Below, one piece after another: positions 50,103 to 62,171 of a stretch of 64,000 bases of DNA. The translations under genes and the position numbers were made by a program. The notes under the pieces were generated by a model. The model did no database searches. It was not told the origin of the DNA and was given only the letters and a program-made list of their open reading frames with translations. Source of the stretch: Paracamarosporium sp. OC-R06-R3 (taxonomy: Eukaryota; Ascomycota; Dothideomycetes; Pleosporales; Didymosphaeriaceae); assembly GCA_019828545.1 (NCBI GenBank), contig JACVRA010000061.1:124198-188197 (forward strand), written 5' to 3'. Every line of letters starts with the position of its first letter. Positions within the stretch are counted from its first letter, which is position 1.

Positions 50103-52441
50103 GCTGTTGGAGACTTTAAATGGATCGAGTAGGCTGAAGGATTGAGTACCTGAGAAGAAAACAGCCCCCGGGTCTCAAAACGGGCAGTCAGAATTGCTGA
50201 CATGTTCGCTGGTCCCCAGACGACTTATAAGTAGGCAACCCTCACCCCACTTCATCGCATCACCAAACACCTCAGACCCAGCACTCTGGCATCACGACCC
50301 ATCTCGTTCAAAAGCACCAAGGAACCACAGGAACGCAGTCCTTCTTGGCCTCCAGCTGAGCCTCAGTAAGCAGCCCTAGCACCCAACACACCAAGGAATG
50401 CTCAGGCTGCTGCTCACACTGTGTGTGGTCGAGTTTCAGTGCAGGCACTGTTAACCGGAAAGGGAACTTAGGCCGAACAAAGGTCAGGCAGCATGCGGAC
50501 CGTGGGCCAATATACCTTGGCATTTCTTTGTGGCAGCCGCCTCACCGACCGACAATGAGGACTCGGGGTTACGGATCTTGTTGTACGGGGAGGTGCCTGC
50601 GCCTGGCTGCGCAGGAGCGGGGGGTTCGTGTCTTTTGAGCGGCGCTCACCGCCCCTTACTGCGGTGTAGCCTGTAGATTGTCGTACCTAGTCGTACAGCA
50701 TTACTTGCCATGACACAGCTCAAGAACACAATCTGCGCATTTCCGCAGACGTTGAAATGACATGAGATGCACGCCCAAAGCTTTCCGAGGTGGCACGATG
50801 CATCATCAAATTTCAGACACGACCTAATCGGTAGCGGTCTGATGTACCATGTCTTCGGCACAATGAGGTCGCAAGGGGGTTCGGATGTTATATGTACATT
50901 AGGAGAAAGTAGGCGTATCCGTAAGTGTGTTCAGCAGGGTTGCTACGCTCGGTGGCGTCTGCGTGGCGATTGTTCTAGAAGGTGTATGAGTCCACCGTAC
51001 GACCGAACGAAAATAGGCCAGTGGGGACATGTCCGGTCAAGATAACCAGCGTGCAACAGCGTACAAAAACGGATTTCCATGACAGGTATGTAATGTGCGA
51101 CTTAGATTTGGAACAGCAAAGTGGGGCGCGACGCTTTGCCCTTTTTCAAATGCCAGTCGACGAATTATCGTGTAAGGATACGAAGCGGCTTCACGGTATC
51201 TTTCCCAAGCAAGGCACAAGGAGGTAGGGCTGGCAGATGTCGCTGAAATCTGTTGGCCACGCTTTTATGAGATTGGATCCGTGCCGCTGTTGTGCATACG
51301 ACATTAGCACACGAGGCGAGCGATATGCGAGTCTTTTGGTATGGTCTCGCACGAGTTTGCCTGCATCAGGCAAAAACTAGTTGACTTCACCGCGGAAAGT
51401 CTGACCGTCTGAAGCCCGCAGGCGGTCTGATGTCGACAGACAAAGTATGCCCCCTGTACACCAGACGCGCAAACGAGCAAACTTGTCGATCCAGGCGTGC
51501 ATCGATGGACTGATGAGGCATAGATGAAAGAAGCAAATTTTAGACCGAGAACGAAAAGTGCATCACGTGCTGCACAAAGGTATGATTGGCTTGGACCACT
51601 TGCTTTTGCTCTCTCTCACAACCTGAGCGTGCGAGATCTGCGTTAACACACATATTCATCTCCTAAGAGTGGGTATCTGGATTCTGAATAGCTGTGCGTA
51701 GTGATCATCCTCGAGTTTGCGACACCCACTCATTAACTTTCTCGCGTCTTGAGCGCAATTCGTCGAATGGCAAAGCGAAGAGCACGCGAGTCAAGCAGAG
51801 TTCTCACCAACGGCTCGAGATTCCCCACATGCACATCATCTTAGCGTGCGACAGGGACTGGGCTCTTTCGCGACTCACGCCAGGTACCATCAATATTGCA
51901 ATTCTACCAGATATTGGCGCATGTTTCAGGGTCTCCGGGATGTACTCTAATGGATAGTCGAGGAAGTTCAGTAAATCCTCCATGTACCTAAATATGCATA
52001 CAAGTAAAAGGTTCCAAGACACGAGAAAGCTTATGAATGAAGGTGTCGAGTGGATACGGGTCTTGACTGATCCCCGCTTTTTAGATCTGCCGAAGTTCCC
52101 AAAGTTTAGCTGTACGTTTCAAGCAAGGCAGCAAACAGGTTCACGATTTAGGCGTCAGTTCGTGCTAGCTATAGCGAGGTGTGCCGGCTCATTAATTCGA
52201 GGCAATGAAACAGAAGGTTCAAGAGTAGAACGCACACTTAACCGAGAGCAGATCAGGGGGTATCTGATGTTGCGATAAGAGTATGGGTCGCTGGAAAACA
52301 CAATCATGCACCAACTTAGCCGCCCCAAAAGCTTTCAATGAGTGGCTACGCTGTGCTAGTGCAGAATAGCAGCACTTATAGTTCCCGTAGACAAGGAATA
52401 AAAAACGTAAACCCAACTTCCATAAGCACTCACTTCCGCGT
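50103..52441. other. Long gene-free stretch
   Basis: About 2.3 kb with only short overlapping frames. No splice-connected coding sequence, tandem array or transposon motif was recognised. Confidence 0.45.
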
Positions 52442-54630
52442 CTAGATTTTCCGGAATACCTTTTCATCGCGAGGATCCCTAGGCATGACGACGACAGTGT
52501 CGAGCTCCCGGTTCGTGTCCCGCGATCGGCTGCGGAACCTTTCCCGAGACTCGCCGCTTTTGAGCGATGCACTGTCCTGCTTGAGGTCATGAGTGCTTCC
52601 GTGTCCAAAACGGGAAGCCATGGCTTGGCTGGCCGTGATGAACCAGGGAAGTTTACCATGAGGTTTGACTGCATGCACTGTTAGCTCGGCAATTGATATC
52701 GACCTATTGTAGTACTCACTTGTCCAGTATTCGCGATGGTCCTCGTCATCTGGAACGAGGTGACCACGGCTAATGATCTTCGTAATGTAGATGAGTCCGT
52801 TCAAAACTGTGTACACCATAATGCCGGCAATCAGGCCGTATGCAGCACTGTAGCCAAACGGGATGAACATGACAGTAACAAAGGCTGGTACGCCATCACC
52901 AATGTACCGCCAATTGATCATGACAACCTGGCGCATCATCAAGCAGCCGACCTAAAGACAGTTAGGTTTGATGGTCTTGTTCGAGCAATATTTTGCTTAC
53001 CAATATCAGTGTGCAGCCAGTTGCCCAGGGAGGAATCGATGCGAAGATAGGAGCGAAAAACATGGAAACGAAGAAGCAGACGCCGCAGGTCATGGCTGTC
53101 AACCCTGTCTTCCCACCTTCGGCAATGCCAGCTCCTGACTCAATGAAAGCCGTAACGGGCGAACAACCCAAGAGAGCACCAACCGAAATGCAGAAAGCAT
53201 CCGTGCAATAAGCGAGCGTAGATCTAGGGAAATCTCCAGTATCTGGATCAACGACGCCAGAGAAACGTGCCATACTGTACAGCGTGGCCGTACAATCAAT
53301 GATGTCAACATAAAGAAACGTAAAGAGCGCCAGTACGAAGTGCGACGGCGCAGCCGAGATATTCCAATCAAGGACATTGAGAGTGGTAATAGGGTGGAAA
53401 TCAGCAACCCTTTTGAAAAAGTTCCACCGATCGTTACCTTGCTTGGTATCGGGAAAGTAAGTGAACGAAGTTCCACGACTGCGCTACAAATCAGTATACT
53501 GGAACGAATTGGACCATTCTTACTCACGGCCAAGAGATAATCGAGACCAATGCAATACCAGCAATCATTGCGCTCTTGACCTTGTAGGTCATGAGGTAGG
53601 CTGTAACTACACCCCCGCAGAAGATACCAACCCACATCTATGACATTACCCGTCAGTTCGCGTGCTTGATACAATGAATTAGCCTGAAGTACTGCAGAAA
53701 TACTCACTGTAGGAGAGGTCATTTGGTGACTCAAGCAAAAACCATTCTCATCTTTGAAGGTGTCTGGGCATCCTGCTATTTCGAGTGGTGTAGTTTTGGC
53801 GCCAGATATGGCACCGAGACCGGCAGAGTGGCCTAAACCAACTTCGGAGAGGAACAATCCAATACCACATGCGCTGGCTATTTTCAGCGATACCGGAATG
53901 ACCTTGACCAGCCATTGCCGCATCCCAATCAGGGACAAGAAGATGAAAATGAAGCCCTCGATAAATACAGCAGTAAGAGCCAGGTTGTATGACACAAAGC
54001 CGCTACCGTGGTAACCAACAATCTGGTAGGCGAAATAAGCATTGAGCCCCATACCGGGACTATGGGTGATATCAGCATTAGCCTCTCGGAAGTTGATGAT
54101 GATTAGATGACATACCCAAGTGCAACGGGCATATTCGTAAGAAATCCAAACAGAATGCAGCTAAACCCTGCCACAGCAGCAGTCGCTGTAATCAAGGACC
54201 TATGTAAATCTAAAGCTTATGAGTGCGGTAATGAACAAAGTGTGAGCCAGCCTACCTTCTACGCAAAGTGCATAGTTTCTGTCCGTTGTGCAAAGAGGAT
54301 CGTTAGGATCATTGCACACACAGTTCCCGCCTGTATCGGATAGTATGGATGCCTTTAGAGTCAGCGCGAGTCCAAAAATTAGTAGACAGACTCACGTTCA
54401 CAGCAATTATGTAAGCCATGGTGAAGAATGTCGTCAAACCGGCACGTAGCTCGGTCGTGAATTTTGTGTTCTTGATCTCGAAGTCCTTTCATCAATCAGC
54501 TGTAACGTTCCACGAGCATTTGAGGTAGCAAACCCACATGACCCGAGCCTTCGAGACGAAAGATCCGTCCGAATGTGGCTGTCGCTACCCGTCGGTTGAC
54601 ATAGTCAGCTCCCCGCAGAATAGCATTCAT
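52442..54630 (-). CDS. AzgA-family purine (adenine/guanine/hypoxanthine) permease
   Basis: Nine exons: 54630-54538, 54485-54396, 54352-54256, 54209-54116, 54059-53708, 53637-53528, 53478-53001, 52951-52720 and 52668-52442, giving 590 aa, close to Aspergillus AzgA (about 580). Family blocks in order are FRLEGSGH, TELRAGLTTFFTMAYIIAVNAS, ILSDTGGNCVC, GPGMGLNAYFAYQIVGYHGSG, SLKIASACGIGLFLSEVG, SHFVLALFTFLYVDIIDCTAT, CSPVTAFIESGAGIAEGGKTG and FVTVMFIPFGYSAAYGLIAG. Around 12-14 membrane helices are evident; the last 70 residues are a hydrophilic Arg/Ser-rich tail. It is a plasma-membrane H+ symporter in characterised relatives. The last intron (52669-52719) is 51 nt and stop-free; the intron at 54353-54395 is only 43 nt. 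Confidence 0.93.
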
Positions 54631-56121
54631 GACGAGAGGCACAGAATCGATATTGATAATTAGGTCGCAAACGATGCGAACAAAGACTAGAAGATGAAAT
54701 GAAAATTGCTCTTCCTTTGAGGAAGTTTAAATAGATAACACAAAGACGAACTTCGTGAAAAGAAAGGATGATGAGACGTGCTGTGTATGCAGGAGATGCA
54801 GTCGACAGAGAAGATTAGCCTGTACAGATGGTGTCTGTAGGGGCTAGTGCGGAACAAGGCGACTACGACAACAAGCAAGGGAGCTCTCGACTTTCAAATA
54901 GGGAAGCAGACGGGGGTGAGGCTGCAGACATTAGCCAGCCACGAGAAATGGTGAGAGCAGAATGCGGGCCACAGGAGCTGTCAAATTGTACGTGACAGTT
55001 CCGTTGCCCATGGACAAACAACGGGCTACAGTACCCTGCCACGGCGGCCTGCAGCTGCAGCAGTGTGACGCCGTGGAGATTTCAATCTTGCTCAGGACGG
55101 AAGAGCGCCGTGGTGGCTGCGGGTAGCGAGTCAGGGATTCCGCTAACTCCTTGAACCCTGTTCCTAACCGCTCGTCAGGAACAGCTTGTCGATCTAAACC
55201 TCTCCAGTAGGCGATCAACCGCCCCGCGTCTCTCCTAAAACGACGAACCTTGGAGATGAGCATACCAATGAGCCAGGATAGGGTGCTGACGGGGGTGCAT
55301 AAGGTCTGGCCCCAGAGCCCACGCTCGCAGGGGCTTCGACAGTATTCCCTACACGTTGGTTTCGCAATGAAGAGGGATGGTGATGGCCGGTAGTTAACTC
55401 TGCAGGAGAAAGCATGGCTAGAAGCCATAAGACCATTTCGTTCGTTTTGCCGACCAAACTTTGGGAGGGATAGGGCGGTCTCGGAGTGTAGCCAACGCGT
55501 CTTTGTGTACAGGACACATGATCTTCGGACTCACAGTGTATCTGCACATCGCCGGATCGACTGAACTACTGGGACCTGTGCCGACTCAAGGGGGGGCATG
55601 TAGCAATGCGGCACCGATAAGCCAGCCACTAGATGAAAGTCGTACAACGTAGGCGCTTGCTCTTTCGACTAGCTTCGAGTCAACATGCACCACCCTACCG
55701 GCTTGGCCCACGTGTGGACGAAACTCTGGCGGCTTGAGTTGTTCCGCGAAGCCGACAGATGTTCATTTTAGCTTTAATATCTTGCATGTGAGCACGACAG
55801 CTTAGGTCCCTGCTAGTTTACTCACTTCCAAAATTTCGAGGTCCTGTGAAGATCCTTCCATAGGCCAATAAAGCCACAGGCGGAATGTGCGACGGTCGAC
55901 GTCTTCGTGTGTTTCTGTAAAAGAGGCCCTCGTGCAGTCCGCCCTTAATTCTCCACATTAGATACCAGCTGTCTGGTCCGTATTTGGATGTCCTTCTTGT
56001 ATCTGATAGCGATTAGCCGCCCTTCATCGTTTGGTACCCAGCATCGTTCCTTCTTCCGCGAGCCTTCTATAGTTTTAATTCTAATTTTTCGGTCTTCACC
56101 TTGTTCTGCTTATTCTTCATT
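54631..56121. other. Divergent intergenic region, no gene seen
   Basis: About 1.5 kb between the AzgA start and the methyltransferase-like gene. Short frames only. Confidence 0.45.
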
Positions 56122-58239
56122 ATGTTCTCCGCCGACCTCTCTTGGACGGAACCGGGTACAGAGAAAATCGGTGAGCGAAGAGAACGGATCGCAAAAGAGC
56201 GCTCGCTTCATTCCGCGACGGCCTCTATTGTCAGCTCTAGGAGTTCAAAGGCTTCTTCCATTGGCGATGACCGAGAACTATGGTGGGCATCAAGCCTCCG
56301 AAAGGCGAAGAGCCTGAGACCGAACAAGAAGAACAGGCCTTCGACAAATCGCAGCACGGCTACGGACAACTCGCGAAGAACATCCACTGGTCTGCGGTCT
56401 TTAGGGCCGGATCTGAATAAGGACTTGCGGGACCCCTCGCTACAGCCTGCTTGGACGTATTCCTCCACAATATCTTCCACTCTCCCATCCGGTGCGCCAC
56501 TTGATCCTCAAACACCCGAATACGAGGTTCCTGAGCTAGAAGGTGACATGTCATCTCACGGCACCAACTCTACTGGCTCACGCTCTTCCCGTAAGTTGCG
56601 TATGTCTCTTGTTGTGCCACAGTATTGACGGAGTTCTTAAGACGAGCGACGATGGAGTTCGAAGCCTTCTCCTAAGGTCAAGATCATTGATGAGATTGAG
56701 GAAATTCAGCCACGCAATCCTCGCTCTTTCGTCGCTCGCACGACTCGGCGTAGCTCCGAAACTGCGCAAACCGAAGATATCGCCTCAATCACTGCAACTC
56801 AGGACAAAAAGAAGAAGTGGGTCTTTACTATTGTGGTACCCTTACTATGACACTAACAATATAACAGGAACCGTTCCATGAAAGCCGATATACGCATGGG
56901 ACTAGAAAGCCTAAAACTGCAAGATCAGCCTGAGGAAGACGTGGCACCAGTACAACGCACCGAGACACACTCGTCGCACGCCAGCGGCTTTGCATCTTCG
57001 AAATTAGTCGCATGGGTACCTCCTAGCGATTGGAATATCTTGCAACCCGGGGGGACGCAAGAGCCTGAAGAGACACAAGAACAACATAAGAAGCTACCAC
57101 CGACGCCAGTGTTGGACGGGATTGCGATCGCTCACAGTAGCCTATTGGAGCTCACCAGATTCCAACGATTCATTAGGCGGATGGAGAATGCTGGTCCGAA
57201 AGTTATTCTTGATCGACTCAAGGAAGAGTGGGATGATCCTATCGACAAAGAAGCTAAAGAGGAGTTGCATTTGGAAAAGCGACTGTGGGTATTGTAAGTC
57301 TGGTCCACGAAACGTACAGCCCTGCATCACAAGTCCGGTTACATTGTATTCCCCTAGGATAACCGTACAGAGGCCGACTGTACCCAGGCTCTTGATATAT
57401 ACATGCGAGACAGGTGTTAACTTTTCGCAGGACTGCATTCCAGCTCCAAAACACGGGAACATCACGAACTAGAGCGCAACCGAAATGTAACACGGGCAAA
57501 ATCCTAGAAATGTACGGAGATCTAGGTAAGTTATGATAGATAACACGATAGATAGCATAGTTGATGATCAGCAGCGGAAGTATACCAACTTTCTGCCATG
57601 CATCCGAGGCAGAAGGTGCAATACCTGACCACTCACCCTCAACGGCCAATGCCGCTTCCTGGAAACGTGTCGTACACAACGGTGTCACAACCCGGCCTTG
57701 CTCCATGCCCTTGGCCGGATGCGACATTCTCCCATATTCGCGCCTCGACGCTTCCTTCACTAGTGCCATCTTCAAAGTTACCACAACTGTTACGCGAATG
57801 TCACCGCTTGCTTGCGCCCGGGGGCCTCCTTGAGATCAGGATCATGGACGCTGCACCAGTTCGAAAGACTGCGGGTCCGCTACTAAGAGCATGGATTGAG
57901 GACAGGCTATCGATAAATCTGGAAAAGACGTTTCGTTGCTCCAAACCCTGCATGCTCTTCCCTGGCTGGGTTGCCGACGCTGGCTTCGAATTGCCAAGCT
58001 CGTCGGGCGAGAACCAGGTCATGAACTTACCCTGCGCGTTCGACGGTTCCTGTGTTGACTCGGAGCTTAGAATGCTCATTGGAAGAGCGCTGTGGAGGGA
58101 TATCTGGGGTCCCTTTGTTGGTGTTGATGACGCCTCTGGGGACTCTCAATTTTGGTGGGAAGTTGATGAGATCGTGGAAGAGTGTTTAGAACACCGCACC
58201 TTGTTCGAATGCGGGGCTATTTTCGCTTACAAAAAGTAA
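56122..58239 (+). CDS. Methyltransferase-like protein with long disordered N-terminus
   Basis: Exons 56122-56590, 56642-56816, 56868-57293, 57431-57525 and 57575-58239 give 609 aa. The start ATG gives MFSADLSWTEPGTEK; an open frame upstream begins only with TTG. Residues 1-330 are Ser/Arg/Glu-rich and probably disordered, with low-complexity patches (SATASIVSSRSS, KAKSLRPNKKNR). The C-terminal half resembles a class I SAM-dependent methyltransferase: NTGKILEMYGDLAEVYQLSAM is near the motif I region but lacks a clean GxGxG. The post-I part ECHRLLAPGGLLEIRIMDAAP matches the conserved LxPGGxL segment of Methyltransf_11-type enzymes. Further down is FWWEVDEIVEECLEHRTLFE. Activity is uncertain because the cofactor glycine motif is degenerate. 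Substrate unknown. Confidence 0.7.
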
Positions 58240-58741
58240 GCAGGGTAGTGTTTAATATCATATGAGCGAACATGGCGGCTAAGAGCACTCCAAATATATT
58301 CGTTCTGTGGCGCGGTCGTGGTCGGGCTCGTTTTGGCGGACGCATCCCAGGTCGGGTAATGGCCATACTTTTGAGGGGAATTCCTGTACTGTACTATGAT
58401 ACCACAACCAGGCTTTCGTATCGCGTTCGAAGATGGAAGATGCCTGGCGTAGGCCAGCCATGACAAGGTTTCCCATGATATCATTGACGATGTCGCGCAT
58501 TGAACAAGGGAGTTCCCCATAGTGTTGCCATGTTCTAGCGCCAACACGTGAGCACCTGTTCCCGCGTTTCTAGACCCTCTACAATCCCGACACCACAACG
58601 CAGAGTCCGTGCGACGCCTCCCGTTTCATCAGCCCTCGCTACAAAGTCAGCTAACAACACGTAAGTTCTCAGCTCACCATCTGCATTCCCTCTCCTCTTT
58701 GCATCCGATTCCACGTCGAAAAGTAAACGTAACTCACCGCA
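58240..58741. other. Intergenic, no gene seen
   Basis: This lies between two plus-strand genes and includes the promoter of the AhpC/TSA-like gene. Confidence 0.5.
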
Positions 58742-59543
58742 ATGCTCAGTAAGCTCGGCACCAAGATCGCTCTGCAGAGGGCTGGTTTGGGCAACGTATC
58801 ACTGCCATCTTTACCGAAAAACGATAGCAAGGGCGGAGAAGGGGGATCAGGTTTTGAATTCTCGAATCCCTTTGCGAATGTACAATGGGGGAAACCATTC
58901 AGCTCATGGCAGGCGCCGCCAACCAAATTCCCAGTGGCTGATCCACCGACTATTGGCGTCCGCGCCGCAAGCAGTCCAAGATTGAGGTTTCCTCCTATCG
59001 ACGGCAGACCATGCATAATCTTGTTCTTACGGTTCTGCGGGTGTCCCTGTAAGCTGTGCCCTGCCGATCAATAATCACGGACTCCCTCCGCTAACAGGAC
59101 GGACAGTCACCCAGAAACTCTTTCTCCGCATACGCTCCCTTGCAAACCGCTACACCGGTATTCACTTTATCGCCGTCTCGCACTGCACACCCGAAGCGAC
59201 CGCTGCATGGACAAAGAAGCTGGGCGGTGCATGGAACGTTGACGTGGTCATCGACGAGCAACGTGAACTCTACGCGATGTGGGGTCTGGGCATGTCAAAC
59301 TGGGGCCATGTACTCAATCCGCGCAATGGCTACAATCAGATATTACTGAGCAAGCAGGAGGGCGCGGTGTGGCAGCCGGTAGGCGAGGGAGGCTGCAGGT
59401 GGCAGATAGGGGGTGCGTACGCTGTTGACGAGAGGGGCACCGTGAAGTGGGGTGCGCCCATGAAGAGTGTAGACGAGGACATCATGTTTGAAGATGGCGT
59501 GAGGGCGCTGGGTTTCTCAGCGGCTGCTCCGGGAGTCTTCTGA
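58742..59543 (+). CDS. AhpC/TSA-type thioredoxin-fold protein (AhpC-TSA_2-like)
   Basis: Exons 58742-59048 and 59107-59543 (58 nt intron) give 247 aa. After about 95 residues rich in Gly/Pro/Ser, the thioredoxin-like fold begins with IILFLRFCGCPFTQKLFLRI. The acceptor at 59107 was chosen because it restores CGCPF; the nearer AG would give an immediate stop. It continues with HFIAVSHCTPEATAAWTKKLGG (cis-turn and helix pattern of peroxiredoxin-like proteins), VIDEQRELYAMWGLG and a glycine-rich beta region with WQIGGAYAVDERG. The CxxP/CxC arrangement suggests a redox role, but the usual peroxiredoxin PxxxT-xxC motif is not seen. Probably cytosolic. Confidence 0.8.
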
Positions 59544-60164
59544 TCGGTGTTCATTGGGCATAGTGCTTTGGGCTTTGCAGGGCGTTTGTGTGCAAGATAT
59601 CCATGCTTTTCCTGTAAGCCATTTCAGATCGATGTCGATTTCTCAAGATGATTCTTCTGGGCTCTGCAATGATGTGATGCGTGAAGGCGTAGATGAATCC
59701 AGTCTCATCCTTTTACTCCCCTTTGCGAAGGGTACTGAGTTTTAGTAGAGATGACAACACCAAGCTCATCATAAGACCTTCCATGGCAGAAGCAGAGTGG
59801 TGATTATATGTTCAGTGTGTCCTTATGCACTAATGTTTAGGCTTTCGTGCATTACTCTACAGTATAAGCCATGCGCATGTGCGCTTCGCTATGCCAATGC
59901 ACCCATTAACTCCATTGCTAATGCTACTTTCTCCATGTCCAACTCCGATGCGTCTATGTACAGTACAGGTGATATACATGAATTATAACTATATGCATGT
60001 AGTTCTTGCCTCAAACTTCTTCATAACAACAAGTTAAGAAGGCAGTGGTATCGAATTGTAGGATGAGCGGACCTTGGCATGACTTGCTGTTGTCTCGCGG
60101 CCAGCCTTACACATTGTCATTACATGCGAGCGATGATGATTTGTCGCATCATATACGGCTAGGG
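59544..60164. other. Intergenic (convergent), no gene seen
   Basis: AT-rich 3' flanks of the AhpC/TSA-like and PPR-like genes. Confidence 0.5.
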
Positions 60165-62171
60165 TTATGAATCCTTGCTGCGCTTGCGTGCTGTTTGGTC
60201 TTGGTCTGGCTGTGATGCTTCGCCCGGCATTGCCTCGCCGAGCTCATGCTCCATCCATACAGCCCATGGATCAGTCTTATCTGGAGTACTTTGGTCCTCG
60301 GGTTGCACGTTGTCTGGAGTCGAACTCCCATTCATTTCCTCGAAGAAAGGCGCTGCCTCTGCATCCGTAGTCTCGTCGTTTTTCATGTAATCTGATACCG
60401 CAATGAGAAGGTTATCGGCTGTCCACGCTGGTGCAAGGTAGCCTTTCTTTCGTCTTACGGCGTGAGTGAATTCTTTAACCGATGTCAAAATAGCTTTGCG
60501 GTTGTAGCCACGTTTGACCACATCGTTGAGGACCGAATTGAAGGCTGCAGGTTTCTGCGCAACAGAACACAGACTTAGAAACTGTGCGTACGCCTTGGCC
60601 AGAAGATCAGGTTTGATGCGTCCATTGATCTTGGCAATTTCTTCCCAAACGAGGAGGCCTCCTTGCCAATCGGCACGATGGAGGCAATCATCCAAAAAAC
60701 GAGATAAACCTAACATGTCAAGACCCCAACCATCCTCCTTCATCTCATAGTAGATGTCCATCGCTCTTTCGAAGCCGGCGAACTTTAGGACACCATGCAT
60801 GAGAGCGTGAAATACCATGGGCGTGGGATAAACCTTCTGGTAGACCTTGGTTTCGCTGGCGCGAACTAGGCGGCTCTGTCCCTTCTCGTTAACCGTAATA
60901 TCCGGCCGTGCTAGCATTAATGCGTCGCCGGCACCTCGCATCTTGGCGACAAACCGACTGAAAGGCTCTGGGCGCTGCGTTTCCGTATAATGCTCAAGAA
61001 TGGCAGCGCAAGTGATCTCATTTGGACGGATTTTGCAGGCATCCAAAGCTTTGATAACATCGTCGACGAGGCGTGGGCATTCCCACTTTTGAAAGCCGGT
61101 TAGAAGAATGTTGAAAGTTTGCAAATTCGGGGCGGCGGATGAGATGAGTATGTTATGACATATCTTCGCGGTGGCTAGGGCGATGTCTTTGGGGTTTTTG
61201 CGCTTGTCGTGATACTCGTCAAAAAGGTTCTTGATAGCCGCATTCAGCTGCTCGGCAATGTGATGGAAATCTCCATCTCTGTCCTGGATATAATTGGGTT
61301 CCGCTTCGAATCTTGGTCCTGTTCTAATACTCATCGGATCTTCAGGCCAGTCTTCCTTCTTAGTTGTTTCCAGTGCTTTCATATTTGCCATGATCTCACG
61401 TTTACATCTTTGGAATTCATAGTTCGTAAGATGCGACACGCTGCTAATATGTGGTGAAAGCGAAGCAAGATCATCATCAGACGATAGATGTGCGCAAGAA
61501 TGGCTGAGCAGGTGGTGGATCAATAGACATATTGAGAGTTCTTGTATAGCCAGTTTTTTCCGAGTCTGCCTGTTACGCATAGCCTTCAGACGCACACCCT
61601 CGAGCGCCCATAAAGACTGAGGCGGTAGGTTGTATCTCGATCCCGGACCGGGGCCGGTGCTGACAGGCCAGTCAAGCAGAGAAGGTCCACCAAAGCGGGC
61701 GTCCGAACGCAGCAAGTCCCACAAGACTTCTGGGATAGTGAGTGCTTCCGATTCCATCTGCCGCTTCTCGAACACGGCGTCGTCGATCATGTCCATGCCA
61801 ATTGCCTTGGATACGATATCCCAATCCACATCATTGGGTATTGGTTCCGCAAGGCGCGCGGCCTCTCTTTTGTATGTGTTGCTCTTGGTGTTTGGTTCTG
61901 CTGGCGTCTGTAGTGCACGCAATTCCTCGCGAAGGGAATCTAAAGCGGTATTCCATTGCTCCTTTCTGCTTTGCTTAGCCTTCGCATCTATGGTAAGGCC
62001 TGCAGCGAACACGGCTGTGTATACGAAAGTCGACGTCGGGGTACCGAGAGCCCATGCCCCTTTGAGACCTTTGGCACCGGTGCGCCTAGTCACAGCGGTC
62101 GAGTTCGCAAGGCAAGATACGCATCTACAGGTGCCCGGGTTGCGAAGTGCCCGGGACCAGAGTGCTATCAT
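60165..62171 (-). CDS. Mitochondrial pentatricopeptide-repeat-like protein
   Basis: Single exon, 668 aa from the first ATG at 62171 (MIALWSRALRNPGTCRCVSC). The frame is open for 89 codons upstream, but only from a GTG, and that part is low-complexity. The N-terminus is basic, rich in Arg, Ser and Thr and poor in acidic residues, as in mitochondrial presequences. The body is helical, with PPR-like units: NLQTFNILLTGFQKWECPRLVDDVIKA, KIRPNEITCAAILEHY, VFHALMHGVLKFAGFERAMDIYYEMKEDGW and LSRFLDDCLHRADWQGGLLVWEEI. Such proteins bind organellar RNA for processing or translation. The acidic, Pro/Asp-rich tail ends RKRSKDS. The specific RNA target is unknown. Confidence 0.8.
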   Translation of the reverse strand: MIALWSRALRNPGTCRCVSCLANSTAVTRRTGAKGLKGAWALGTPTSTFVYTAVFAAGLTIDAKAKQSRKEQWNTALDSLREELRALQTPAEPNTKSNTYKREAARLAEPIPNDVDWDIVSKAIGMDMIDDAVFEKRQMESEALTIPEVLWDLLRSDARFGGPSLLDWPVSTGPGPGSRYNLPPQSLWALEGVRLKAMRNRQTRKKLAIQELSICLLIHHLLSHSCAHLSSDDDLASLSPHISSVSHLTNYEFQRCKREIMANMKALETTKKEDWPEDPMSIRTGPRFEAEPNYIQDRDGDFHHIAEQLNAAIKNLFDEYHDKRKNPKDIALATAKICHNILISSAAPNLQTFNILLTGFQKWECPRLVDDVIKALDACKIRPNEITCAAILEHYTETQRPEPFSRFVAKMRGAGDALMLARPDITVNEKGQSRLVRASETKVYQKVYPTPMVFHALMHGVLKFAGFERAMDIYYEMKEDGWGLDMLGLSRFLDDCLHRADWQGGLLVWEEIAKINGRIKPDLLAKAYAQFLSLCSVAQKPAAFNSVLNDVVKRGYNRKAILTSVKEFTHAVRRKKGYLAPAWTADNLLIAVSDYMKNDETTDAEAAPFFEEMNGSSTPDNVQPEDQSTPDKTDPWAVWMEHELGEAMPGEASQPDQDQTARKRSKDS

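Noticed and set aside
52219..52674. 151-codon open frame at the 3' end of the AzgA gene
   Set aside because: It overlaps the last AzgA exon in another frame; the spliced AzgA reading explains the locus.
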